DNA of 64,000 nucleotides from Ruficoccus sp. ZRK36 (GTDB taxonomy: Bacteria > Verrucomicrobiota > Verrucomicrobiia > Opitutales > Cerasicoccaceae): assembly GCF_019603315.1 (NCBI RefSeq), contig NZ_CP080649.1, forward strand, positions 697,501 to 761,500. The letters run 5' to 3'. Each line of letters begins with the position of its first letter. The first letter of the stretch is position 1. A program made the position numbers and the translations under genes. This document shows, piece by piece, positions 14,852 to 23,496 of this stretch. The notes beneath the pieces were generated by a model. That model did not search any database and was not told the origin of the DNA. It saw only the letters and a list, made by a program, of their open reading frames with translations.

Positions 14852-17800
14852 TTACTTGTCCAGGACGACCATGGCCTCGCAGATAGAGGTCCAGCTATTG
14901 ACGGAGTTGCCCTTACCGGTGATGCGGACATAGCGGGCATCGACCGGGTCGAAGCCGATGAACTCGTACTCATCCTGCGGGGTCTTACCGGAGCCCTTGC
15001 CGTCGAAGACCGTCTTCCAGTTTTCCCCATCGGTCGAGACCGAGATGGTAAAGATGGCCTGACGCTGCATGGACTTATACCACATGATGTCCATGCCCTT
15101 GATCTTAAGCACACGGCCGAGATCGAAGTCCAGCTGCACATCAATGACATCGGAGGCGAAGTACGTCGAGGGCTCGCCATCCGCCGCGTCGATAGCGGGG
15201 TGCTCAGCACTCGGGTGCGTGGTGCGCACACGGCGGTAGACCGGATACTTGTTACGACCTTCCGGATAGGCATCCAGATAGACGGCATTACCGGCCTCGG
15301 ACTTACTGAACCGGTACTCGAGGAAACCGGCGATCAAGTCGATCGGGAGCAGGACAGATTTGTTGCTCCAGTTCAAGGGCTTGTCCAGTTGCATCTCCTG
15401 TCCCTCGATGGTGCAGACGGTCGCGCCGTTTTTGCAGACCAGGCGGTTGCCGTTGTAGTCGGCCACCAGATGGCGGTCATCCACCTGCACGGGGATCTTC
15501 AGCGCCTGAAAGATCGGCACCACGTCCACGTAGCATTCCGACTCGTTAAAGATCAGGTTGTCGACCAGCACGCGGCGACCGTTCACGATCACGCGGGCCG
15601 GCGGCTCGCCGCCGACGTTAACCGGCTTAACATTTGAGTAGTCCGGCAGAGGGCTGGCCTTGCCCTTTTCCGGGGCACCGGGGCTAAGCTCATAGTCACC
15701 GGGCTTGAGCTCCATGTAGAGCGTCGTCGCCTCTTCGGAGACCTCAGCGGATTGCAGCTTATCCGAGCCCTTCTGCTTCAGGGTCCATGTGCCAGCCTTC
15801 AGGCCGGTCATGAGCACCTTGGCCGGGCCATCGGTGACACTAAAGGCCAACGCATCGCCGACCACGGCGTCCGTGCGCGGGAAGTAAACCTGCCAGCCGT
15901 CGATGGCTACGCCATCCATCTGGTCGAGGCTGAGGCGCTCGACCGGTTGGGCTTCGCCGTACTCGCGGTCCATGATCTGCATCACGTTGAGGAAGGTCGA
16001 GAGCGGCTGATCGGAATAGTCCTCGATCTGCGTGCGGTAGCCGAGGTTAAAGGGCGGCACGCTGCCGTGCTTGTTTTTCCCGATGGGATAGGTCCGGTCA
16101 AAGACAGGGTTGTCGCCGTCGGGACCACCCACGGTCTCGATGTCGATGTCTTCAGGCGCAGGGAGAAGCGTCTCGACCACCATGCGGCCGGTATCGTTTT
16201 CCTGGCCGGCATCGACGATCAGCTTGCCGTCCTCCTCGACGGGTTCGGCCAGCGTCTGCAGCAGCCAGATCTTGCGCAGGCCGGGCTTGGCGGCGTCCAT
16301 GCGGTCATAGACCAGGACGGTAGCGGGCCGGTCAGAGTCGTCCATGTTCAGGGTGACGAAGTGCCGCTGATAGGACTTCAGCTTGTCGCCGTAGGAGGGG
16401 GTCAGGTCCGCACGCAGATAGCTGTAGAGCGGGCGCTTCTCGTTGGGGCCAAATTCGTGGCCCAGGATGGAGCCGGACTTCGCATGCTTGAGCAAGGCCT
16501 CAAGCTTGGCAAACTCCCCGCGACCATTCGGGAAATGCTGCCCCCCGTCGTTATCAACCGGACCATAATCTTCATCCGGGTCGTAGGCCAGCATGACGTT
16601 GTGGCTGATGCTGCGCTTGTTGTAGTTCCAGTCGAAGGGAGTGCCGTACTTCGGGTACGCACCGGTATCGATGGCCAAGTGCCCGCGGTAGTAAATCTGG
16701 AAGGCACCCGCATCGAGGTGCATGTGGTTATTGAAGTGGTAGCCGGCGCCCTTCATCTCAACGACCGCCACATCGCTGTCGCGGCCCATGGCCCAGCCGG
16801 TACGGGCGATCATGCTGCCGAGCGGCTCGGCAAAGTACTTGGTCGTGGGCAGCCCGGACAGGTCGGCCACATCAACAGACGGATCATAGAAGAGCAGGAA
16901 CTCAACCGGCTTGCTCTTGGCAAAGCGATGCACCCGGCGGCGCAGGGACTCCGCATGCAGGTAGGGGTCGTTATAGTAGCTGGTGACCTCCATCAGACCG
17001 TCCATGATATTGAACTTGCGGCCCCCGAGGTTCGTATCGCCATCGATGAGAGCGCTGCCATCCGGGCACAGCGCGTAGATCCAGTGGTAAGGCATCTTGC
17101 CCTGATCCGGGCTGTAAACATCGACACCCGCCATGCGCTTAAAGAGCCAGGCGGAGTAGATTTCCCAATGGAAACGATATACCCCGTAGGAAATGCCCTG
17201 GTTGTGGCGGTGGGCCTGGTAGTTGAAGTTACGCGGCTCGATGAACTCGACGAAGAAACGCCCCGCGGAGTGATGATAAATGCTCGGGTCTTCGTCGTAG
17301 ACGGCGATCCCGGCCGAGATCAGGTCGCGCATGAGCTGCGCCTCACCTCCATGGCCGGTGACGGCTCCCTGCCGGTACGGCGGATAGCCGATCTCCATGT
17401 GGCTGGCCAGTTCCTTGATATGGTCGATGATCTGCTGCTTCTGCTCGGCGTCCATCAGCGGGTAGCACCAGTCGTAGACCAGCGAGACCGTGAAGATCAC
17501 CTCACCGTAGTCACGCGTCACATCATGGCGATCCGGGATGACCAGTCGCGACAGCATATCGAGCGTATTGGCAACCGCGTCCTTACCCATCTGCTCGTCA
17601 TCCTCCACCGCATAGCGCAGAGCCTGGGAGCTGATGGCAATCAAGGTCGGGCGGCTGAACTGATTATCGTCGGGCAGGCGGACCTGCTTACTCTCAGAGC
17701 GCTTGCAGACCGTTTCCCATGCCTCTGCGCAGAGCTCGTCATCATCGATACGCTGTTGAAGCTCGGGGATGAACTCCGGGGTCAACAGCAGGCGCGGATG

Positions 17801-17968
17801 ATACGAGGGCGGCGTAATTTCCGGCATCGGAAATTTAAACTTCTCCTGCGAGCCCTCGGCTCCCGTCGCAGCGGACGGAGTGAGCACAAAGAGCCCCAGA
17901 AGAGTGATAGCAGCTAAACAAGCGCCACGCATGACCGCAGTGGCTTTGGGGAGGGTTGGTATCGGCAT
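14852..17968 (-). CDS. Heparinase II/III-like polysaccharide lyase with stalk and discoidin-like domains
   Basis: About 1038 residues from ATG 17968. A signal peptide (AVMRGACLAAITLLGLFVLT...) is followed by an alpha/alpha toroid (ITPPSYHPRLLLTPEFIPEL onward) and the heparinase II/III beta-sandwich with FNNHMHLDAGAFQIYYRG and LAIDTGAYP. Around residues 770-890 a copper-amine-oxidase-N-like domain (VIVNGRRVLVDN, SVLLPIDLIAGFLEYRF) is visible, and the last ~130 residues resemble an F5/8 type C carbohydrate-binding domain (ISVSTDGENWKTVFDG, ARYVRITGKG). Secreted lyase for uronic-acid-containing, probably sulfated, polysaccharide. It lies downstream of a glycosidase and a sulfatase on the same strand. 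Confidence 0.85.
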   Translation of the reverse strand: MPIPTLPKATAVMRGACLAAITLLGLFVLTPSAATGAEGSQEKFKFPMPEITPPSYHPRLLLTPEFIPELQQRIDDDELCAEAWETVCKRSESKQVRLPDDNQFSRPTLIAISSQALRYAVEDDEQMGKDAVANTLDMLSRLVIPDRHDVTRDYGEVIFTVSLVYDWCYPLMDAEQKQQIIDHIKELASHMEIGYPPYRQGAVTGHGGEAQLMRDLISAGIAVYDEDPSIYHHSAGRFFVEFIEPRNFNYQAHRHNQGISYGVYRFHWEIYSAWLFKRMAGVDVYSPDQGKMPYHWIYALCPDGSALIDGDTNLGGRKFNIMDGLMEVTSYYNDPYLHAESLRRRVHRFAKSKPVEFLLFYDPSVDVADLSGLPTTKYFAEPLGSMIARTGWAMGRDSDVAVVEMKGAGYHFNNHMHLDAGAFQIYYRGHLAIDTGAYPKYGTPFDWNYNKRSISHNVMLAYDPDEDYGPVDNDGGQHFPNGRGEFAKLEALLKHAKSGSILGHEFGPNEKRPLYSYLRADLTPSYGDKLKSYQRHFVTLNMDDSDRPATVLVYDRMDAAKPGLRKIWLLQTLAEPVEEDGKLIVDAGQENDTGRMVVETLLPAPEDIDIETVGGPDGDNPVFDRTYPIGKNKHGSVPPFNLGYRTQIEDYSDQPLSTFLNVMQIMDREYGEAQPVERLSLDQMDGVAIDGWQVYFPRTDAVVGDALAFSVTDGPAKVLMTGLKAGTWTLKQKGSDKLQSAEVSEEATTLYMELKPGDYELSPGAPEKGKASPLPDYSNVKPVNVGGEPPARVIVNGRRVLVDNLIFNESECYVDVVPIFQALKIPVQVDDRHLVADYNGNRLVCKNGATVCTIEGQEMQLDKPLNWSNKSVLLPIDLIAGFLEYRFSKSEAGNAVYLDAYPEGRNKYPVYRRVRTTHPSAEHPAIDAADGEPSTYFASDVIDVQLDFDLGRVLKIKGMDIMWYKSMQRQAIFTISVSTDGENWKTVFDGKGSGKTPQDEYEFIGFDPVDARYVRITGKGNSVNSWTSICEAMVVLDK

Positions 17969-18078
17969 ATAACGGGAGGAATGGAGGTTTTCGAACAACC
18001 GGCTGCCGCCGGTCTTACAAGCTCAATATGGGTTGGTTTGGGTTCAAAGGGTTAACATTGGAAGGGAGGCATGCCCCC

Positions 18079-19464
18079 TTATTTTTTCTCAAAAAGCCAG
18101 AGCGCCTGAGCGTAGGGCTCGAGTTCTACCTCAAGCACACCGTCCGAGGGAATGGGTAGCGCCTCGGTCGGCTGGAGCTTACCCGAATGGGACGGGTCGG
18201 TGATGACATTGTTATGGGCTGAGTCCAGACGATAGAGGAGAAGTTCCCCATTTCCAGCCGGGAGCGGGTCCAGAACGATGCGCACCTCACGGGTTGCCTT
18301 GGAGTAGTTCCAGACGTGCACGCAGAGGCCGGATTCGTCGGTGGAGGCGAGCGCGTAGACCCCGAGGCCATCGGCATCCTCGCCATCCGAGACGACGGAC
18401 AGCTCATCACGCCGGTGCAGAGCAAGCATCGCCATAGCCATGCCGTGCGGGGTCATCTTGCCATCGGGCAGATGCTGGGTCGACCAGAGCTGAATCTCCG
18501 GATCGTGGTAAATGCACCACGGGAATGCGATCAGATCGTGCTGGCGGCGTACTTGCTCAAAGAGTGCGGGAACTCCGGCAGCCATGCAGACGTTGCCGCC
18601 TTCCTTACCCTCGTGCGTACCCATCTCCGTGATGTAGGCGGGCAGATCCAGCGGCAGGCCGTATTCCTTGAGCCAGGCATCGAGGCGGACGCGCAGGTCC
18701 CCCGTACGCACCGGGCGGTCACCGCTGGCGTAGTCGTGGTAGGAGATGAAATCGAGGCGCTTGTCCGGATCGGTATCCGCCGTGTAGTGCTTCAGAAAGA
18801 GCCCCACGAGGTCAAAGCGGGCCTTATCCGTCACCGGACCGCCTACGCCCAGCTCGGGACCGGGCAGCCCCTCGGCGTTGATCCGCGCAGCCACGCGGTA
18901 AAAGGATTGGTAGAACGCGTAGTAGCCGACGTCGTCGAGGCCGCCAAAGTGGTCGTTCGAGGACTCATTGAGCACCTCCAGGTAGCGCAGGTTCGGGTGA
19001 CGCTCCTTGATCATGCGCACGCCCGTGTAGAGCACTTCCTCGTACTTTTCCCGGCTGATCACACCGTTGGTGACCTCGTGCTCCAGGCGGCGCACACACA
19101 GGAGCAGCTCGTCCACCTGCGAAGCCACGCCGTCGATGTAGTCGAGATAATCGACCTGCGACTCCTTCGAGCGGGCGCGGTCGTAGCCGTGGATGCGGCT
19201 GTCGCCCTTGTAACGGTCACGCCCGATGCGGTAGTTCGGGTGAAAGCTCTCGTCGCGAAAGTCCCAGTATTCATCCAGCGTCAGGAAGATGCGCGCCATC
19301 TTGAAGGGGCCAAAGTTTTCGTTGGCGGTGGCCAGAATCGGCGCGGTCGGCGCGTAGCGCAGAGACGTGTTGACGTATTTCTCGGAGCGATGGAGGCGCC
19401 CTTTATTACTGGACGTATCGACGCGGGTGTTAACGAGCGGGAGAGCTTCTGTCGTGGTAGTCAT
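18079..19464 (-). CDS. Clan GH-A glycoside hydrolase (GH39-like)
   Basis: A 461-residue protein with a TIM-barrel pattern. Glu167 in YLEVLNESSND fits the acid/base (Asn-Glu pair at the end of strand 4) and Glu280 in AYITEMGTHEG the nucleophile on strand 7 of clan GH-A enzymes. The last ~100 residues look like a beta-sandwich (VHVWNYSKATREVRIVLDP), as in GH39 beta-xylosidases and alpha-L-iduronidases. No signal peptide, so probably cytoplasmic, acting on oligosaccharides imported after extracellular cleavage. Flanked by a heparinase-like lyase and a sulfatase. The family number is a guess from motifs; substrate is inferred from context. Confidence 0.65.
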   Translation of the reverse strand: MTTTTEALPLVNTRVDTSSNKGRLHRSEKYVNTSLRYAPTAPILATANENFGPFKMARIFLTLDEYWDFRDESFHPNYRIGRDRYKGDSRIHGYDRARSKESQVDYLDYIDGVASQVDELLLCVRRLEHEVTNGVISREKYEEVLYTGVRMIKERHPNLRYLEVLNESSNDHFGGLDDVGYYAFYQSFYRVAARINAEGLPGPELGVGGPVTDKARFDLVGLFLKHYTADTDPDKRLDFISYHDYASGDRPVRTGDLRVRLDAWLKEYGLPLDLPAYITEMGTHEGKEGGNVCMAAGVPALFEQVRRQHDLIAFPWCIYHDPEIQLWSTQHLPDGKMTPHGMAMAMLALHRRDELSVVSDGEDADGLGVYALASTDESGLCVHVWNYSKATREVRIVLDPLPAGNGELLLYRLDSAHNNVITDPSHSGKLQPTEALPIPSDGVLEVELEPYAQALWLFEKK

Positions 19465-19645
19465 GGAAGTCGGTAATGGTCTGCAAACGCATGTTTACAG
19501 ACAGACGCAGCGAAGCAGCGCAGACCTTGAGTTTCGCATAGTCGCGATGACATGAGAAGTCGCATGCAACACACACATACGAGTGAGACCCAATCAGGCC
19601 AGCAGCCTGACCGTGTCACACAGCAGCCCACAAAAAGCCTGCCCA

Positions 19646-21178
19646 TCAGGAGCGAACAGGAGTGACTGCCACATCGCTCTGGCCAGAAACTTCGCGCTGC
19701 GCCAGCGTCCATGGCACGACATCCGAAGTCTCCAGCAGGTGTCGCTGCGTCAGCGCGCGCAGGCGCTCCAGCTCACCGGCCAGTGCCGGATCATCGATCC
19801 GGTTCGTCGTCTCAGCAGGGTCGGCTTCGAGATCGTAGAGCTCATCCTGCTCGTAAAGGCGGGTGACGAGCTTGTAGCGCGCATCGCGGCACATCAGCCC
19901 CTTGCCGTGAGCGACGGGATCTCCTGCCTGCACACGCAGGCGCGGGTAATACAGGAACTCTTCATGCTCGTGCCCGCCGTTGCCCTCGACCGCACAGTGC
20001 ATTTCGTGCGTCGTCCGACCACCGCTGCAGAAGACCGCTTCCCGGTGCTCCCCGTCCCGCTCCAGCAGGGGCAGCACCGAGCGGCCAAAGTGCGTGTACG
20101 ACGGCTCAATCCCGGCCAGTTCGTAGACCGTAGCGGAGAAGTCCACCAACTCGACCAGCCCCTGACGAATCCCCGAAAACGTCCCCTGCTCGCGCGGAGG
20201 CTTCAGGATGAAGGGCACACGCGTGATGCAGTCCTCGAAGAGGTTCTGCGCCTTCTCCACCAAGTCGTAATCCCCGGTAAAATCGCCGTGGTCCGAGAAA
20301 AAGAAAAAGGCCGTCTCATCATAGCGGCCACTGTCGCGCAGCGCACCGAGAATACGGCCCGCCTGCGCATCCACCCGGGCACACATACCGCAGTAGGTTG
20401 CCCGCAGTTCATCCCACCAAGGCTCGGGCCGATCTTCCAGTTTAAAACCCTGTCGCAGGGCTTCATGCATGGCAGGTTTGCCCGTGAAGGCTGCCGAGCG
20501 AACGCGTGGGGGCAGCTGGCTGCGGTCAACATCGCTGAAGTACGGCTCCTCCACCCCATAGGGCGGATGCGGGAACTGCAGCGGCAGAAACACGCACAAG
20601 GGCTGGTCAGAGTCCCAGTCACGGATCAACTTCTCTGCCGCCAGCACGTGCGACCAGTCACCGTCGAGGTAGACATCCTCACCGGGCAGTTTATCCAGCT
20701 TGCCCGCGTAAAAGGAGTAGTCCCAGCGGTCACCATCTCGCTGGCGCCAGCTCAGATCCCCGTGCAGCCCCTCATGGTGGACCTCGGCGCGGTGGCGCAC
20801 ATCATGCGAGCGGGCATAGCCTTCGGGGTCGGTCACCAGATCGTTTTTACCACCCCACCAGACATGGTAGCCAGCCTGCCGCAGCTCCGCCAACAGGTTG
20901 GGCTCATCGGCCTGCAAGAGATGATGCATGCTCCGGTGCCCACGTGTGTGCGGGTACCAACCGGTCATAAACGAGCAACGGCTGGGCGTGCAGACCGGGT
21001 TTTGGCAGAAAGCCTGCGAAAAGGATACGCCATCCGTCTCGACCAGATGATCCAAGTGCGGCGTGTGCACAGCCGGGTGCCCCATATGGCCGAGCGTGTC
21101 GCCTCGAAACTGGTCGGGGATAAAAAATACTAGATGCGGGGGGCGGGGGCGCGGAGCAGACATAATATAATTGGGCAT
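19646..21178 (-). CDS. Type I sulfatase
   Basis: About 510 residues from ATG 21178, chosen for a GGGGAAAGGG-like purine run just upstream; in-frame ATGs at 21271 and 21163 are alternatives. The sulfatase signature CTPSRCSFMTG contains the Cys (63 from this start) that is converted to formylglycine, and VFFIPDQFRGD supplies the N-terminal metal ligands. Other sites: GGKNDLV, FFFSDHGDFTGD and LYDLEADPAETTN. No signal peptide is seen, which is unusual for polysaccharide sulfatases and suggests intracellular desulfation. It heads the sulfatase-glycosidase-lyase run on the minus strand; no anaerobic maturase or FGE gene is present in the window. Confidence 0.9.
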   Translation of the reverse strand: MPNYIMSAPRPRPPHLVFFIPDQFRGDTLGHMGHPAVHTPHLDHLVETDGVSFSQAFCQNPVCTPSRCSFMTGWYPHTRGHRSMHHLLQADEPNLLAELRQAGYHVWWGGKNDLVTDPEGYARSHDVRHRAEVHHEGLHGDLSWRQRDGDRWDYSFYAGKLDKLPGEDVYLDGDWSHVLAAEKLIRDWDSDQPLCVFLPLQFPHPPYGVEEPYFSDVDRSQLPPRVRSAAFTGKPAMHEALRQGFKLEDRPEPWWDELRATYCGMCARVDAQAGRILGALRDSGRYDETAFFFFSDHGDFTGDYDLVEKAQNLFEDCITRVPFILKPPREQGTFSGIRQGLVELVDFSATVYELAGIEPSYTHFGRSVLPLLERDGEHREAVFCSGGRTTHEMHCAVEGNGGHEHEEFLYYPRLRVQAGDPVAHGKGLMCRDARYKLVTRLYEQDELYDLEADPAETTNRIDDPALAGELERLRALTQRHLLETSDVVPWTLAQREVSGQSDVAVTPVRS

Positions 21179-21587
21179 ATCCCTTTCCCCCGGCAGGTCA
21201 ACGCCGTTGAAGTCCATACATAGTGACTTTGCGCTCCAAATATCATTCACGGGCAGGACACTCTCTACCATACCGGCTATGCGCGAATCTCCCCCTCAAC
21301 AACTCGTAACCACAGACACCAAGCGCTCTCCCCGCTACTGTCGCCTTACTTCAATAATATCCACTCAACCAATCGAGACGCGACGGACCGCCATCACTCA
21401 ATATTCACTTTAACTATCAAATAAGGGGCCAAAGACCTCGATGAAACACACAAGGGAGTTGCTGAGCCCGCACGCGTTTTACCAATAGCCACCATTAGCC
21501 CAGCTTTTCCCTTTTTGGCATTTACCTATTGAGACGCCATTTGCAGGAACCGGCAGAGAATCTGCTGTCTTACTCTCCAACACTGCC
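21179..21587. other. Divergent intergenic region
   Basis: 409 bases between the divergent sulfatase and solute-binding-like genes. It is A/T-richer than its flanks and should hold both promoters, but I see no convincing hexamer pair, palindrome or small gene in it. Confidence 0.4.
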
Positions 21588-22628
21588 ATGAATACGGATA
21601 TCATCGACGAAGATCCAACTTTCCCGGAAAACGAGGGCCTGCCCGCACGCAAGCTCGACTATCTGGGCTACGCGCCCTGTCCGATCCGCGCCGAGATGCA
21701 GCGCCGCATGCATGCGTACTTCCGCGCGCACGAGCCGGAGTTCGGCCCGATGGACTGGTTTTCGCCTGCCGGTTGCTTCCACGGCGGCGGCGGTAACGAC
21801 CCCTACGACACCATCTGGCAGGACGGCCACGAGGCCGACATGCCGGGCGTCATCTCCGACGGCGGCAGCAGCGATTTTCTTAAAAACGAGGGGCACGACC
21901 GTTGGATCGCCACCGGCGTTTACGGCCCGGTGGACAAGCCTGACCGGCCCATGCGCCCGGAGTTTGTGGAGGCGGGGATCATTGACCCGCTCGACGCCAT
22001 GCACCTCTATGCGGCTTTCCCGACCGTCATGCTCGTCGACACCGAAAAGCTGGGCGACCGCCCCATGCCGACGGGCTGGAGCGCACTGGCGGACCCGATC
22101 TACGCCGGGGACATCACACTGGCCGGGCATGGCGACGGCGAACTCTCCGACAACCTGCTCTTTAACACCTGGAAGCACCACGGCGAGGAGGGCCTCAAGG
22201 CCATCGCGGCCAACGTGAAGCAGTTCTGGTCGCCCGCGCAGATGGTCAAGGCCGCCGGAGCCGGCCACAGCGACGGGACCGCCATCTACACGCTCAACCT
22301 GTTCTTTGCCAAGGGCCGCCGCCGCGAGGACAAGGTCAAGCTCGTCTGGCCCGAGGAGGGCGCGCTCTTCCAGCCGCTCATGGTGCTGGGTAAGCGCAAC
22401 CGCCGCCCCGTCAGCCAGCTCGCCATCGACTTTCTGATGAGCCCCGAGTGGGGCCAGTACCTGGACAGCGTGGGCTTCCCCGCCGTGTACAGCTATCCCG
22501 GCCAGCAGCCACTGCCGGGTAAACTGAGCTGGGTCGGCTGGGACTTCCTGCGCGGTAACGACCTCGACGCGCTCCGCCCGGAGCTCAACGCGGTCTTCAA
22601 GAGCGCCCTGAAAGTCCCATGCAGCTAA
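21588..22628 (+). CDS. ABC-type (Fe3+-like) solute-binding protein without signal peptide
   Basis: A 346-residue protein with the periplasmic type II binding-protein pattern of the AfuA/thiamine-binding group: an initial SDGGSSDFLKNEG-like region, PTVMLVDTEKLGDRP, GWSALADPIYAGDITL and later RRPVSQLAIDFLMSPEWGQYL. The N-terminus (acidic, then RKLDYLGYAPCPIRAEM) is not a signal peptide or lipobox, so the protein appears cytoplasmic. It overlaps the GTPase gene by ten bases and an ABC ATPase follows, yet no permease is present. Function unknown; I infer a cytosolic ligand- or metal-handling role with its two partners. Confidence 0.7.
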   Translation: MNTDIIDEDPTFPENEGLPARKLDYLGYAPCPIRAEMQRRMHAYFRAHEPEFGPMDWFSPAGCFHGGGGNDPYDTIWQDGHEADMPGVISDGGSSDFLKNEGHDRWIATGVYGPVDKPDRPMRPEFVEAGIIDPLDAMHLYAAFPTVMLVDTEKLGDRPMPTGWSALADPIYAGDITLAGHGDGELSDNLLFNTWKHHGEEGLKAIAANVKQFWSPAQMVKAAGAGHSDGTAIYTLNLFFAKGRRREDKVKLVWPEEGALFQPLMVLGKRNRRPVSQLAIDFLMSPEWGQYLDSVGFPAVYSYPGQQPLPGKLSWVGWDFLRGNDLDALRPELNAVFKSALKVPCS

Positions 22629-23326
22629 TCACCGTCGGCGGGCCGCCCGCGTGCGGCAAGAGCAGCGTCATCCTCAAGACGATCCAGCACCTGCGCGAGG
22701 AGGGGCTCAAGGTCGGCGTGGTCAAGTTTGACTGCCTCAGCTCGCAGGACGCGGAGCTGTTTCAGGAGGCGGGCTTCCCTGTGCTGACTGGCATCTCGTC
22801 CAACTACTGCCCGGACCACTACTTCGTCACGAACATCGAGGACTGCGAACAGTGGGGTCGCCGCGAGGGGCTCGACGTGCTGATCAGCGAAAGCGCGGGC
22901 CTGTGCAACCGCTGCGCCCCGCACATCAAAGGCTTTCTCGCCGTCTGCGTGCTGGACAACCTCTCCGGCGTGGGCACGCCGCGTAAGGTCGGCCCGATGC
23001 TCAAGACCGCGGACCTCGTCGTCATCACCAAGGGTGACATTGTCAGCCAGGCCGAGCGGGAGGTCTTCGCCTACCGCGTGCGCCAGGTCAACGCCAAGGC
23101 CCGCATCCTCTTTCTCAACGGCATCACCGGGCAGGGCTCCTGGGAGCTGTCCCGGCTCTGGCGCGACGCCCCCGACGACGTGCCCCTGACCGGCGGACGT
23201 ATGCGCTTCAGTGTGCCCACGGCGGTTTGCTCGTACTGCTTCGGCGAGCTGCGCATCGGCGAGGAACACCAGCAGGGCACCGTCCGCAAAATCCGCATCC
23301 CTGAGCCGGAGACAAACGCAGGGTGA
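22619..23326 (+). CDS. HypB/UreG/CobW-like G3E GTPase with Cys motifs
   Basis: A 235-residue SIMIBI-class P-loop GTPase. Walker A is GGPPACGKSSVI, the middle has LISESAGLCNRCAPH and the guanine-specificity motif is ITKGD. Metal-type Cys motifs stand out: CNRC near residue 100 and a CSYC pair near the C-terminus (TAVCSYCFGELRIGEEH) resembling half of a zinc ribbon, plus SSNYCPDHYF. G3E GTPases insert metals or cofactors (Ni, Co, Zn) into enzymes or act as chaperones. Start overlaps the stop of the solute-binding-like gene, so the products are made together. The target enzyme is not evident. Confidence 0.78.
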   Translation: MQLITVGGPPACGKSSVILKTIQHLREEGLKVGVVKFDCLSSQDAELFQEAGFPVLTGISSNYCPDHYFVTNIEDCEQWGRREGLDVLISESAGLCNRCAPHIKGFLAVCVLDNLSGVGTPRKVGPMLKTADLVVITKGDIVSQAEREVFAYRVRQVNAKARILFLNGITGQGSWELSRLWRDAPDDVPLTGGRMRFSVPTAVCSYCFGELRIGEEHQQGTVRKIRIPEPETNAG

Positions 23327-23339
23327 GAATATTATTTTA

Positions 23340-23404
23340 CCGCAGAGGCGCAAAGACGCAGAGATTGGATAAAAAAGACTCCGTGCCTCAGTGCCTCCGT
23401 GTGA
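23340..23404. repeat. CAGAGG-type intergenic repeat
   Basis: Contains CGCAGAGGCGCAAAGACGC and, facing it, GTGCCTCAGTGCCTCCGTG, forming an imperfect inverted repeat. Similar words occur at 45285-45332 and 63160-63192. Sequences of this kind are scattered in intergenic DNA of many bacteria. Confidence 0.5.
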
Positions 23405-23496
23405 GCTAATCAAAAACAGAAAGTCCAACTGGCGCCGCTTTTGTTCTTCGTGCTTTTTCATGTCCGTTGTGACCCATTTCATTCTTCCAATCAACC

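Noticed and set aside
15752-17917. A 721-codon + strand open frame opposite the heparinase-like gene
   Set aside because: Same antisense composition effect (Val/His/Asp-rich); the minus-strand product has a signal peptide and recognised domains.
19583-21133. A 516-codon + strand open frame opposite the sulfatase
   Set aside because: The sulfatase signature CTPSRC on the minus strand decides the coding strand.
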